NCBI RefSeq assembly: GCF_003672135.1
Contig: NC_039515.1
Location: 1,364,001-1,428,000, forward strand
Length of the DNA stretch: 64,000 nucleotides
Direction: 5' to 3'
Origin: Ooceraea biroi
Lineage: Eukaryota; Arthropoda; Insecta; Hymenoptera; Formicidae
The position numbers and the translations under genes were made by a program. Under the pieces are notes generated by a model that saw nothing but the letters and a program-made list of their open reading frames with translations, was not told where the DNA came from and did not search any database. Positions 1 through 13,300 of this stretch are shown piece after piece (the first letter of the stretch is position 1; the number at the start of each line of letters is the position of its first letter).

Positions 1-1557
1 GATGAAATCAAGCCCGAGCCTAACTCTTCTTCTTTTTGCGGAACAGAACAGCTTTCCGTTCAAGGCAATAATGGAAAATAAGGTTAATAATTCAATTAAC
101 CAAAGCGTCGATACTCGCAAGATAGCCTAGGCACACACAAAAGAAAATCCGACTACATAATACACGAACGTGTACAAACATGTGCGTTTCACTGCGCTCG
201 ACAATCAACAGGCCGATGCTTCGACGTTCGAATGTTTAGCGTAGAAGAAAACAATATATAGCCTTTTCTATCTCTTGTCTACTGATCATGTGAACGCGCG
301 CTCGATGCCGGCGCGCGCAATAATTATGTTATTTTTCCGCGAAATGTAAATGTATAAATAAAAACATAAATTTAAAAATAAAATAGGTACAACTTTTTTT
401 GTTTCACTTACAAAAAAATCATCACATCACATAAATGGACATGACATATAATAATTACATAAAAGGACGTACATACATGATACATAAATCATTTTTAATG
501 AAAAAATTGTTTAAATAGCTTTTACGTAATTATAACAAACAAAATCTCCATATATCCAACACTTTTTGAAATTTGCCAAGATAAAATTCATATAATTAAT
601 TATTGAAATTAATCTCTGCATTTCAAAAGTGTAAAATTATGTATACTTAAGCGCACACACACACACTTGTGTTGATTTTTGTCTCTTGTTCCATAATCGA
701 GTACATTGAAACGATGTAAACTAATTAATATTCACAAATTAAAAAGAAATAATTAATACTCACAAATTAAGAAGAACTTAAGAAATTATTATTCTTTCTA
801 TATTAATTATATAATTTCGAATCAATTTAATAAAATTAATTTTTCGTTTCTGTGGAAATGTGAAAAATACGTTTTTGAAATTTAGGTCTAGAAACGGTTT
901 CTATTTAAACCGTTTCTCAAATGGTACTTTATGCTTCTTGGACATTAGATACGTCTAAGAAACATATATTAGGCTAACATGTGCTGCCTGGGAATGATAA
1001 TATATTTTTTAATTGTTGCAATAGATGCGACGAAATATAATAATACGTGCTGTAATTGATCTATTTTGCATCAAACTTAAACTACGAATTTGCATTTTTT
1101 TAAATTTGTCAATTATTTTTGAATTTTAGTATAGACATTAGTTAGTGAAACACATTTTCCTCTCCCATAAGTCATTGATACAATATTGCAATGCGTAATT
1201 TAGAAGTAATTTGTAATTTAAAATATGGCATCAAACAAAAGATATTGTCTTTTAAATATATATGTATATATTTATTTGCGCGCCCAATCAAAGATGTAAT
1301 ACTGATAAATATCAGCATGCCTATATTACATGATTAGACGTACTACAAGAATAAACTTTTTACCTGAGTTAAACAACAAGTAGATGAATGACAGATAAGT
1401 AATGAATAAGAGATACAGTCAGGAACACGTGCACATGCTGCATGCTATTTCACATCGACGTGCACGCATCAGTCGCACAAGATCTACTAAGTCCTGAGGC
1501 ATCGAGAAGGTATAGCTGCCTATAGCGCTGGCGTTTACATAATTGGAGAGCGAAATA
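1..1557. other. AT-rich non-coding stretch upstream of OR copy 1
   Basis: I see no coding exon here. The part from about 987 onward is closely similar to 13,740-14,315, the upstream region of OR copy 3, and only loosely similar to the upstream region of copy 2. It is therefore part of the tandemly duplicated OR unit. The first 900 bases show nothing recognisable. Confidence 0.6.
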
Positions 1558-1705
1558 TGTCTATATATTTTCGTTATTACGCTCAATTTACTTATTTCGT
1601 GAAATGTGTTTTAAGTATAGCAAATATCGGTACTTCCACATTGTTCGGTGCATCTACAGTAACATCTATTTTTCATTGTATAATAAAGGAAAATGATAGC
1701 AAAGT
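1558..1705 (+). promoter_or_regulatory. Conserved promoter-proximal block of OR copy 1
   Basis: This block of about 145 bases ends roughly 140 bases before the first coding ATG. It is nearly identical to blocks in front of OR copies 2 (8,709-8,857) and 3 (14,316-14,467). It carries a TATA-like word (TCTATATATTTTC) and the shared core TTCCACATTGTTCGGTGCAT. Equal spacing to all three starts suggests promoter plus 5' UTR. Inferred from conservation only. Confidence 0.55.
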
Positions 1706-1846
1706 ATAAAATTATTCTTTCTCTTGTCTCGTCTTAATAATAGTAAAGAGACACTAGAAGTTTGATAAAAAAGAAAACCTTTAGTATATTTGCCGGAACA
1801 TTTGTCAACCATTTTTCTCACAAAGCGTCTCCGTTCGTCGCGCAGA

Positions 1847-4800
1847 ATGGTATTTGTAGGTGAACGCTGTTATAAGATTCATCGAATTATGTTTATGATT
1901 ATGGGATTCTGGCCGTATCAGAAACCATTTATCTGGCGAATGCAAGCAGTTTTCTTTTTCAGTGCATATTGCTGCATTATATTTTCAAAGGTGACTAAAT
2001 TTTTATGCATATTATGTTTAGTATTATATACATTTCATAATGTTTATTAAACATCTTATTACAATAAAACAATATAAATATATTATTATTAGATTATTGT
2101 TTATCTCTTTATATTGTTTCTGTCTTTGTATTGTTTGTAGTTTGCGGCCTTTTTTACGACAACATGTAACATGGACTGTATCTTAAAAAAATTTACTTAT
2201 ATTTGTGTAACTTCTTGTTTTGTTTTGTGTTACTGTTCTTTCTATTGCAATTCTGAATTTGTGAGTATTATTTGCGTTTTTTGTGTGTTATATAAAATTT
2301 TCAAAAGTTCTAATCCTGCTGTATTATGTATATATGTTTGAGAAAAGATAAAGCAAGCGTTGAAACATATGCAATTAGATTGGAAAATGTTTGAAAATAG
2401 TGACACAATTAAAATATTTGAAGAATATCTCTTCCTATCTTATATTTTCGCATTATTTGCGATTAGTAAGTGAATAAAAAATAAAACTATAATTTTTGTA
2501 TCATATTAACTAGAGCTGCATTTTAATTTCAATTGATGTGTTTTTTCTACTCTCTAGTGATTGTTCCTACATGTGCATCCGCGCTTATGGCTATTGAATG
2601 TAAACCTGTCATTCTTGATGCTATTATACCGTTGAATACATCCCGACCACGTATAATTGAAGTTGATTATGAATTGTTTCTTGATAAAGAGGAATATTTC
2701 TTTTTGTATGTTATGCATGAGGTACTAGGAACGACAATTGGCTTTTACTCGATACTGGTAGTTGCAACATGTTGCGTTTTGATTGTGAGACACAGCTGCG
2801 CAACACATAAAATTGCAAGGGTAGTTTACATAATGAGGACGCCGTGGCGTAGTTGGTTAGTGCAGAGATCGCTACTCAAAAGACTCGAGTTCAAATTCCG
2901 CCATACCATGATGGATTTTTACGGACGGTCCTCCCTCGGAAGGCAATAGCAAACCACCGAGGTACTTTGCCATGAGCATTCCTCAAAAATAGAAGTGCTT
3001 TCGAGAACTTCTGGCGGTTCGGAATCCGCCTAAAAATATAGGTCCTCTATGCTCGTGTATAATCTGCACATCGCGAGTATAGAAGAGGAATCACCACGCT
3101 CTGACAAAGAGCAATAGGACTAAGAAGAAGTGTATATAATATCTTTATTAACAATGATGCTACGGTCGATTCATATAAATCGCTTTCAGTTGTATAATAC
3201 AAAATACGGCGATTGCCCACACGCTGCAAATTCCTGTTACTCAAGAGATACAATTTATACATCGAAGCATTTCTTTTTCTGTTTACCTTCACCGCAGAAC
3301 TTTGAAGTTAGTTTTCATACAAGTTAATATTTTTCTTATTCATCGTATTAATTGTTAACATTCACCTTTGTCTGCATTTGCAGTCAGGAATTTATAGTTT
3401 TGAAAATAATTAGACGTAATGTTACTAACTATATATTTTGTTACATTACAGGTTAATGAAAGACTTCATGCATGCGGTCAATTTGTGGTATTTTCCATTA
3501 GTTGTAATTTGCATACTGTGTTTAAGTTGCCTTCTACTTCGCGTAAGTAATACTTTTTAATATAATAAAATCTTTTACATACTTCACATTTGTTTTAATT
3601 TGCTTTGGATTAGAATTGCGGACAATCATGGAAACTTTTATGTAAGAATGTGATTTGTAGTAAAATATATTAAAAATTAGATACACACGGTATAAAAAGA
3701 ATTGAATCGAAAAATCCACTGCTACGCTTATTAATAATATTCACCTTTGTGTGAATAATTGTGTGAATGAAAAACTAAATAACTTTATGCTTTAGTCCTT
3801 CTAGACTATGCCAATTATTATTACTCATACCAACTTATACACTGTGATAAAATATTAGTAATATAATACAAAACTTATTACTGTTGACATGGACGCCCGC
3901 AGGATTTTTTTCAGGGGGAGGGCATGATTCAAATGTTACTTACAGAATTAAAATACTTATAATTTAAAATGTATACAACTGTTGGTAAAAGTAAAAGCTT
4001 TCTCACCGCGACAAAGTAGATGCTGTAAGCTTGCGTTACGTTTGCAATCTGGCATCTTTTTTCTTCATTTCAAGAAAGAACAAATGTTTAATTGTTTGCT
4101 GATTCCAGGGGGGGGAGGGGGCAAATGTCCGGTCTTGCCCTCCCCTTCGGACGCCCATGACTGTTAAGAATTGTAAAGTTGCTGTTTCTTTCGTGGTTCT
4201 AGCATGTATTTTTTATTTCCTAAAACAATATACATATATCTAGGATCTTGTACTTTTTTGATGTTTTTTTGTGTAATTTAATTATTGTACGTATACAATA
4301 TGTACATTTATACACATTAAAATTATATACAATACAAATTTTTTTCTAGCTCTACAATGCTATAACAGACACCAATGATTTGCATAATACTTTAGTGTGC
4401 TGTGTGCTTTTGTATACTTGTTTCATGTATATGTTTATTACAAGTTTTCTTGTACAATCATATTCTGAACACAGTATATTGATATTAAAATCTACGTAAG
4501 TAATACTAATAGTAATAATAACTAATTCCGTATATTTTATGATATAAATAGTATATCAGATAATTTGTTTCTAATTCGTTTTTACACTAATACTTATTCG
4601 TGCAAATATAAATAATAATATACAGGGTGTCTCACGTAAAATGTCCAATCCCTCTGCTGCAAGTAGATCTCATTAAGGTGAATTAAAAAGTCTATACCAT
4701 TTTGCAATTAACCACATAAATTTCGAGTAATTAAGTAAAGAAAGTTCGCTAATTCAGCGAACGCGATTGGCAGCGAGGGAAGTAGGTAGGCGTGAATGAC

Positions 4801-6587
4801 ACGGCTAGTCGCGCGCGCGACGCGATACCAGCGAGTATCGGATTACAGCGGCAGGCGAGACGACTTTTTATGATGTATAAGAAACGGCTAGTCGCGCGCG
4901 CAAGACGCGATAACAGCGAGTATCGGATTACAGCGGCAGGCGAGACGACGCTTGGACAATGATTTCTCAGCGTCTCAGTCATGTGCTCGTGTTGCCGAGA
5001 AAGTGTTGTCCACGTGTCATCTCGCCGCTGTAATACAATACTCACTGTTATCGAGTCGCGCGCGCGACTAGCCGTTTCATTCATGCCTACTTCCCTCGCT
5101 GCCAATCGCGTCCGCTGAATTAGCGAACTTTCTTTACTTAATTACTCGAAATTTATATGGTTAATTGCAAAATGGTATAAGACTTTTTAGTTCACCTTAA
5201 CGAGATCTACCTGCAGCAGAGCGATTGGACTTTACGTGTGACACCCTGTGTAATATTTGTCATTTGTATTATTTATTAATTTACATAAATATGTAATGCA
5301 AATAATGTGGTCTAATAATGTGTATCATGCATATATCTATGAACTGCACATATATTTTTTCATTATTATTTTATATGCATCAAACACAAAATTTGATTTT
5401 TATTAGAAATATTAATACACTGTTTGTTTAAATTTTAGATATGATACTCTTTGGTACGTAGCGCCAGTACCGATCCAAAAATTGTTCTTATTTATGCAAA
5501 CATCTATAAAGGCTCATATGCTAGTGTTAGGTGGTCTGTTTGTTTTTTCTATGGAAGGATTTTCTACGGTAAAATATTGCGTACACGAAAGTGTACATTG
5601 CAAATGTTTTCAGACAGTAAATACAGCCATTGACATTATTACTTTTGTTAATATATAGGACATGCTGAAAATCATAGTACATGATCAGAAGGAGGAAACT
5701 CCTTGTACAAAAAAGTCTAAAATATAAAATATAAAATAAAATTATTTTGGCTTTCCAAGAAAATTTGATTTGAAGTTTGAAGTTATAATGATTCAGGTAA
5801 ACGTTATACCATATTTTTGTCCATGTATCTATACAAACATTAACAATTTTGTAGTTTAATACAAGAAATAGTAACGCAAAACTTTTGAGAGGCTATTTAT
5901 TTTATTTATTCACGAACTACTGGAATCATTGCTATCTACAAATCGGTGATCGTCGTCAATTTCAAAAGAATTGTAAACTAATACTAACGTATTCAGAATT
6001 GTTACTTCTATACGAACACTTCCACTTCTATTATATAATTTTTTAATTAAAGATGATTGTGATGTGTATTTACTATAAACTCTTTTTTTAATACGTCCAT
6101 AAGTTTTCAATGAAAAGATCATATGCGCTGTATATCGTGTCATATGGATATGTCTGTCGGTTCATAAATACTCATCGATTAAATCACTAGTATAGATACC
6201 ATAGACAAACAATTGTCTAGATTAATATTTACAAACATGGACAGAAATAGTAATGTGTGTACCTTTGAATTGAAACATGATAGTCAAGTATATGTGCACT
6301 CCACGAATTTTCATACCTAATTGTTTGGAAAGTCTCATATAAAAATATTTTATGCTTTCTCCCTCCACACAGTTTTTCCCACTAGAAATTACTTCATTTT
6401 CGGTTGCATTATTTTCGACAGATCCTGTATATTAACATAAGTAATAACTGTAATGGATATATTTAGCAGTTGGAGGCACTTCCTGATAACTTTTAATGAT
6501 TACTGTCGATACAGAGGAAGCTTCTCGTTTCAGATTTTGACCACGGCTATATCATATTTTACTGTTTTAAATACTATGCATTCATGA
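1847..6587 (+). CDS. Odorant receptor copy 1, nine exons, probably damaged
   Basis: Insect odorant receptor: a seven-transmembrane ligand-gated channel subunit that pairs with Orco in olfactory neuron dendrites. Exons: 1847-1990, 2141-2260, 2348-2465, 2558-2819/2820, 3190-about 3310, 3452-3542, 4350-4495, 5439-5568, 6534-6587. Exon 1 has the family opening (ERCYKIHRIM..GFWPYQKPF), exon 4 the loop motif (IIPLNTSRPR), exon 8 the C-terminal WYVAP..IQKLFLFMQ block and exon 9 the ISYFTV end. The first ATG in frame is used; the frame is open 19 codons further upstream without an ATG. The exon 4 donor reads AAGGGTAGT where copies 2 and 3 have a GT directly after the codon-phase junction, so using the nearest GT adds one base and shifts the frame. 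A SINE lies just behind it. The exon 5 donor could not be settled in any copy. Possibly a pseudogene; family assignment is firm. Confidence 0.85.
2838..3110 (+). mobile_element. tRNA-derived SINE in intron 4 of OR copy 1
   Basis: The head holds polymerase III-like boxes: box A as TGGCGTAGTTGG near 2,842 and box B as GAGTTCAAATTCC near 2,887, the spacing of a tRNA. A non-tRNA body with GGAAGGCAATAGCAAACCACC follows. OR copies 2 and 3 lack it. The 3' end was not fixed, and no clear target duplication was found. Confidence 0.6.
3888..4163. mobile_element. Short TIR element in OR copy 1 intron 6
   Basis: The ends are an imperfect inverted pair: CATGGACGCCCGCAGG on the left and GGACGCCCATGAC on the right, each next to a G/C-rich run. 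Absent from the other OR copies, so inserted after the duplication. No coding capacity. Confidence 0.5.
4622..5249. mobile_element. Foldback MITE, CAGGGTGTC family, in OR copy 1 intron 7
   Basis: Long inverted arms begin ACAGGGTGTCTCACGTAAA and end with its imperfect complement, flanked by TA. The interior carries G/C-rich inverted segments with CGCGCGCG words. Related copies lie at 7172-7695, 11465-11899 and 20841-21425. TA flanks and CAGGG ends suggest a Tc1/mariner-type non-autonomous element (inference). It occupies intron 7 here but intron 6 in copies 2 and 3, so this is an independent insertion. Confidence 0.7.
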
Positions 6588-6841
6588 ACCTGAAATGAAA
6601 TAATGAAGAAGATGTAGTCATCAAGAGTAACGCTTATTTATGTAAAAATTATTATTTTAACAAAGATAAGTTACGGAAATTGTCTGAGAATATAGTTATA
6701 TGTGTTGTATGATGTACGTCATAAATATGTGTAGTTATTACACATCTATTTTGAGCACCGTATTATTTCATTGTATTTGACAGTGTCACTTTTATAATAA
6801 TTTTTCTGCTTTATGGAATTATTTGCTAATTATAGGAGGTT

Positions 6842-7013
6842 GCAAAAGTTCGCTCACAATACAAGTACAGTCACGAATAGTGAGTATAGCTCAACAAAAA
6901 CTCGTTCCAAACATTAAAAGGGCTTGCCGAGTCATTAACTCCAAGTTAATGCAGTATCCTGTCATTTAAAAGCAATGGGAAAGATCCAAGAGGAAAAAAT
7001 GACGAACTTTTGC
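6842..7013. mobile_element. Small TIR element downstream of OR copy 1
   Basis: GCAAAAGTTCG at the left is matched by CGAACTTTTGC at the right, about 170 bases apart, with no coding potential between. Likely a MITE; the short inverted repeat is the only evidence. Confidence 0.4.
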
Positions 7014-7171
7014 AAATATCTAATATTTTATTATATTTTATTAAGTACTCATTATTAAATTTGGTTATTCTATATTGTAATTGATTGAAATAAGATATTA
7101 ATATATTTTAGAATTGAGTTAATAATTTGAGCAATCACAAATGTTCACTATGATATATAATATGTTATATA

Positions 7172-7695
7172 TACAGGGTATCTGACATAAGGCGAAAAAT
7201 CTCTCGCCTACACTGAGAAAAATTTTCATCGGATAAACCGATTACATAGTAACAAACGGATATATCCGATTAAAGTGCATAAAAGACAAAGGAAAATGAT
7301 CGGACATATCCGATGAAGGTAATCGGAAAACAAAATTAACAATCGGAAAACTATTTAATCGGTTTATCCGATGAAAAATTTGTCTCAGTGTACAGGTAGA
7401 TCTCGTGCTGAAAACTGAATTAAAAAGTCCTGTACCATTTTGCAAACAACCACGAGTAATTAAGTAAATAAAGTTCGTTAATTTAGTGGACGCGATTGGC
7501 AGCGAGGGAAGTAGGCATGAATACCGTAACAAACGGCTAGCCGCGCGACGCAATGGACAGTAATTTCTCAGCGTCTCATTCATACGTCACAACAAGAAAT
7601 ACGTGACAACACTTTCTCGGCAATTTAATTTTTAATTCAGTTTGACGAGATCTACCTGTGGGCGAGAGGTTTTTCGCCTTATGTCAGACACCCTG
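7172..7695. mobile_element. Foldback MITE (CAGGGTGTC family) with a nested second MITE
   Basis: Outer arms pair ACAGGGTATCTGACATAAGG with the complement ending at 7,695. Nested at about 7,209-7,389 is a separate foldback with ends CACTGAGAAAAATTTTCATC / its complement and ATCGGATAAACCGAT words. Lies between OR copies 1 and 2. Confidence 0.65.
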
Positions 7696-8708
7696 AATAG
7701 TTTTGTAATAACATATTTGCATTTGAGTAGAACAAAATGATAACAATAATGAATAAATTATCGTGCTCATAATGAAAGAGCATATTTATGATAACATTTA
7801 ACGCCTAATTTATTTTAGAACACGAATACAATACATGAAAATAGTTAATGTAAAAAAATAATATTTATAGAAGAAATATACATATTAATATTTGTGTAAA
7901 ATAATCTCTTTTTACCCGCTCCTTCAAACCCATTTCTCATTCCTCTCTCCCTCTCTCTCTCTCTCTTATTTCCTCTTTATCTATTTCAGTCTCTCTCTTC
8001 TATTCTGAGACACAATAATATTATATACAAGTATAAATAATAATATTTACTGTAGGTCTTGTTTCTGTCAAACTTATGTTGCGGATTTAGATTTTTTATT
8101 TTGTCAATTATTTTTCAATACTAGCATAGGAATTAGCTATTGAAATATTTTCCTTTTGCGTAATTAAATAATATGATATTCTGCGCAGAAGTTAACAATT
8201 TATAATTTAATATATGGCATCTAATGAAATATAATATTCTTAAACGACATTAATATAATAGTACATAAACATCGACTTATATTGAAAATGGCGTCAAAAG
8301 TCAGAAGCAAAAGATATGTAAAACTGCATATGTTATCATGTATATCATGCATTTATATTAATATATTATAAATTATTTTATATATTTAAAATAAAAATTA
8401 TAATAGCTTTAACATTTCCTGAACTGAAAATATTTAAGATCGATTTGATATTCCGATATAATTGAATGCACACGTATATTTCAATACCATTGATATGTAT
8501 TATAAAAGTAAATTATATACCTCATTTAAACAATAAGCAGATGAGTGAAAGATTAGTAATTGACAAGAGACACAGCCAACAACACGTGTACTGCCACTGC
8601 CACATTATCTTATATCGCTTTGTATAGTTCGGCGGCTCAAGCTCGACTGAGGCATCGAGAAAGTGTAGCCGTCTATTGCGCTTGCGCTCACAGAAACTGA
8701 AGAGGGAA
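7696..8708. other. Spacer between OR copies 1 and 2
   Basis: No coding exon is seen. It contains a CT-rich run near 7,945-7,970 and sequence loosely similar to the upstream regions of OR copies 1 and 3, more diverged than those two are from each other. Confidence 0.5.
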
Positions 8709-8857
8709 ATATATCTATATATTTTCTGTATTACATCCAATTTACTTATTTCATGAAATGTGTTTTAAGTATAGCACATATCGGTACTTCCACATTGTTC
8801 GGTGCATCTACAGTAACATCTATTTTTCAATGTATAATAAAGGAAAATGATAGCAAA
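8709..8857 (+). promoter_or_regulatory. Conserved promoter-proximal block of OR copy 2
   Basis: Second member of the conserved block found before all three OR copies, with the same TATA-like word and the same shared core. It ends about 135 bases before the ATG. Confidence 0.55.
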
Positions 8858-8992
8858 TTATTAAATTATTCTTTCTCTTGTCTCGTCTTAATAATAGTAA
8901 AGGGACAGTAGAATTTTGATAAAAAAGAAAAAATTCAGTATTTGTCGGAAATTCGTCGTTTTTTTGCAAAGCTGCTCCGTTCGTCGCGCAGA

Positions 8993-10306
8993 ATGGTATT
9001 TGTTGGCGAACGCTGTTATAAGCTTCATCGAATTATGCTTATAGCTTTGGGATTATGGCCGTATCAGAAACCATTTATCTGGCGAATGCAAGCAGTTTTC
9101 TTCTTCAGTGCACATTGCTGCAATTTTTTTTTTCAGGTATTCCTGTGACTTGCTTTATGTGAGCATAATGCTTATATACTGTATATACAAAGTTTTATAT
9201 TGTTAAATATCTTATTATCATTATTAGATTGCCGGCATTGTGCTTTTTGTAGTTTACAGCGTTTCTAACGACAACGTGTAACACGGATTGTATTCTAAAA
9301 AGATTTTCTTATATCTGCATAGGTTGTGTTTATGCTATGAATTACTATTCTTTCTATTTCAATTCTGAATCTGTGAGTATTATTTGCGTTTTTCTGTGTG
9401 TTGTATACATGTTGTAAAAGTTTTAATTCCGGTGTACTGCAAATTGTGATATACCTGTTTGAGGAAAGATAAAGCAAATGTTGGAACATATACAGTTGGA
9501 TTGGAAAATGTTTAAAAACAGTGACACAATTAAAACATTTGAAGAATATCTCTTCGTATCTTATGTTTTCATATTATTTGGGTGTAGTAAGTGAATAAAT
9601 AATGAAATAAAGATTTTTGTCCTTTTAATTGGGTTGCATTTTAATTTCGATTTAAATGCGTTTTGTAGTAGTTGTTTGTATAGGTGTATTTGGATTTGCG
9701 GCTATTGAATGTCGACCAGTCATTCTTGATGTTATCATACCGATGAATGAATCCCGGCCGCGTAAAGTTGAAGTTGATATGGAAATTTTTGTCGATAAAG
9801 AGCAATATTTCTTTTTGTATATTATGGAAGAGGTGGTATCATTAGGGATTGGGTTGTTCTCGGTAATTACGACTGGGACATTCTTGGCTACGATAGCAGA
9901 ACACTGTTGTGCAACATATAAAATTGCAAGGTTAGCATACACAATAGTTTTATTAAGAATATTATCGATCAACCAACGGTTTTATATACAATCCGGTTTA
10001 GACTATTGTACAAGATTTGACGCAATTTTTAAAGCAAGAAAGATTACAGAATATCATACACAAATTGCAAGCAAATTGCATGTGTTTCGTCAATTGCGCA
10101 AGATAACGTGCTTTATTTCTGAGCAATATTTTTGTCTGCTGGTATGCGCCATGATGATTGTATGTTTCAAGATTTGTTCTTTTTAACTGAACTGTCTGCA
10201 CTACTACAAGAAGTGTAAAGTTTTCTGAGTAGTTACGACATATGTTGTACGACAAATGTCACAAATATCATATGTGTTATTTCTACACATCGTCTATTTT
10301 GGGCAC

Positions 10307-10347
<41 letters not shown>

Positions 10348-13300
10348 ATGTTTGATAGTAATAAAGTATAAACTTTATATTAATTGTCTTGCTTTATGTT
10401 ATTATTTGATACTAATTTCAATATACTTTAGAAAATATAGTCATTATTAAATTTGATTATTTTATATATGATTGTGTTTGGTTATGTAATAAGATATTAA
10501 TACATTTTTTAATTATTGTAATTAATGTGTAATAGTATAATAATAATACATCTGTTCGTTTTAGCTGCTTGCACTTGGTCAGAAAGAATAAGAATTCGAA
10601 AAAGAACAAACTTTTGTCACTTGTTTGTTTATGATTAGTGTAAACTTATGACAATCGTCTCACTACAATTCAACGGGAAGCAATTCTTGCAGCAAAAAAT
10701 TGCTCAAGAAATTGCGTCAAATCTAGCGCAATATATTGCATAATCTAACATTGGCTTAAATCGTTTTCAGTTGTTTAATAGAAAGTACGGTGACCATCCA
10801 TACGCTGGCAATTCCTGTTGACCAAAAGATACAATTTATGCATCGGAGTATTTGTCTTTCAGTTTACATTCATAGAAGAACTATGGAGTTAGTTTTCACA
10901 AGTTAATGTGCTTTTTATTGGTCGTATTAATATTAATTTTTGTGTGAATAATTGCAGCCAAAGATTTATAGCTTTGACAATAATTAGGTGTAACGTTACT
11001 AAATACATGTTTTCTATTGTTGAAGGTTCGTCAAACGCATAGTACATTCGTTTGATTTATGGTATTTGCCGTTATGTTTAATTGCTGTACTCTCTTTAAG
11101 TTGCCTTCTCTTTCGCGTAAGTACTTATTATTGCAACATAAACCTCTATTTATTTCATGTTTATCTCCTTTGAGTTAGAATTACGGACACCGTCTTGAGA
11201 ATTGTTATATAAATATAAGGTTTGTATTATATTAAGTACTTACAGTAATTCATATAATCAAGCTATTTTTACTTATTAACAACAATGACATGATATACTA
11301 TTTTAATCAAAGTATTGATTATTATCAAGAGCCGTTGCTATCAATAGCCTTTTGCAATGTTTCAGGCAATAGTTTGATTCCGCGCCGAAAAAATAATTCA
11401 TCTTTTGAGGGAAATCTTACCTTACAAACTTTTTTAAGCACCTAATATAAGAATATAAGAATATACAGGGTGTCCCCCGTAAGTTGTCCAATCGCTCTCC
11501 TGCAGGTAGATGTCGTTAAGTTGAACTAAAAAGTCTTATACCATTTTGCAATTAACCACGTAAAATTTTGAGATATTAATAAAAGAAGATTAGCGAATCG
11601 ATTTGTCATCACTGGATGTGAGTGGAAAGGGTAAGGGCCTCAGGGTCGCGACGATTCGCGTGACCATTCCAACTCCATCCCCACCGCATGCTACAAAGGC
11701 TGTATTCCAATATTTACTACCAGTACTGAATCTCTATAGTGTACGTAAGTGTACATAAACTATAGCGTTTCAGTACTGGCAGTGAATTTTGGAACACAGC
11801 CATTGCATGCTTACTGGCGTCACTGACTCCATCGCGCCTCACTGAATTTGACGATCTATCTGTGAGCGAAAGGTTTTTCGTCTTGTGTGGACACTCTGTA
11901 TATGTACACCTAGTACGTATGTAAGCGAAACTGAATAAAAAAGTCCAGTGGCGTGCCTTTAATTGTTCTAGGTCATGTTAATTATTATTACTGATATCAA
12001 TTTCTTTATTTTGATAAGATATTAATGCAAGACTTATTATTACTGAGAATTATAAATCTGTAATTTATTCCGTGGCACTGGTACTGTATTTTTTATTATT
12101 TAAGACTATGTGACTATAAGTGTAAACTGTACTTTCCTGATAGTTTACCTGATAATTTACTTATATTACATATAACAAAAATTTATGCAATATTTTATTA
12201 CATACAATACTTTTTTCTAGCTATACAATGCTATAATAAATACTAATGATTGGTATGATATCTTGGTGTGCTGTGTGCTTGTGTATGCTTATTTAATATA
12301 TATGTTTGTGGGAAATTTTCTTGCACAATCTTATACTGAACACAGTGCGGAACTACTAGAATCTACGTAAGTAATAATGTATAAATAATTAAGCATATTT
12401 TATGATATAACCGTTTGTTTCTGATTCTTTTTTATCTTAATATTTATTTGTGCAAACATAAAGAATATTATACGATATTTGTTATTAATTGTAAAATTAT
12501 GTGATGAAACATAACTATACAATTATGTTCTAAATATGTATAGTATAATAATAATAATACTAAATATGTATTGTACTTATAATACATGTATCATTTGTGC
12601 GTGTATCTGACGTAACCTGCGATTATAGTGTTTCATATAATGTCTTATATACATGTCTCTTAAAATTTCATCTTTCTTAAAAATATTAATATATCGTTTG
12701 ATTAAATTTTAGGTATAATTGTCTTTGGTATATAGCGCCATTACCGATCCAAAAATTGTTCTTACTTATGCAAAAAGCTACAAAAAGTCATAAGGTAGTG
12801 ATGGGTGGTCTTTTTACCTTATCCGTCGAAGGATTTTCTACGGTAATAAATGTTATGTATATGGGATGTATTGAAAATTGATAGTAATCAGTAAATGTTT
12901 ATCTTACAATTAGTTACCATGTATAATTTTTGACACACCATGTATAGTAACATGAGTAATAATTTCAATGCATATACTTAGCACCTGGATACACGTACTG
13001 ATACATATTTAAGGTAAATGTTAAGATTAGGAGCGACTTCATCGATTTAGGCCGATTTGCCAAGAGTGTGAATCATGCTGTTCTGCTCACACCAATAACT
13101 ATAGGGTGTGCAAGAAAGCATGATTAAAGCTCGTGGTTCACGTCCTGTGGGAACTCGGCCTTATTTTGTTAATAACTTCTTAGTAAACAAGAAACGACGG
13201 CAGGAACTGTTCGCAAATTAGTCAGATGTTCTTGACAATATGTATCAAGATCATTGAAATCGCCAAAAATAATTGAAACGGTAAAGTCGCCTCTAATAAT

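Noticed and set aside
2842..2910. True tRNA gene
   Set aside because: Box A and B are present, but the stem-loop arms do not pair convincingly and a non-tRNA body follows, so it is a SINE head.
4749..5105. 118-codon minus-strand frame
   Set aside because: It lies wholly inside a foldback MITE and reads both arms; no family match.
9656..10186. Single 176-codon frame as a separate gene
   Set aside because: It is exon 4 of OR copy 2 read through its donor into intron 4. A truncated isoform remains possible and is noted as a finding.
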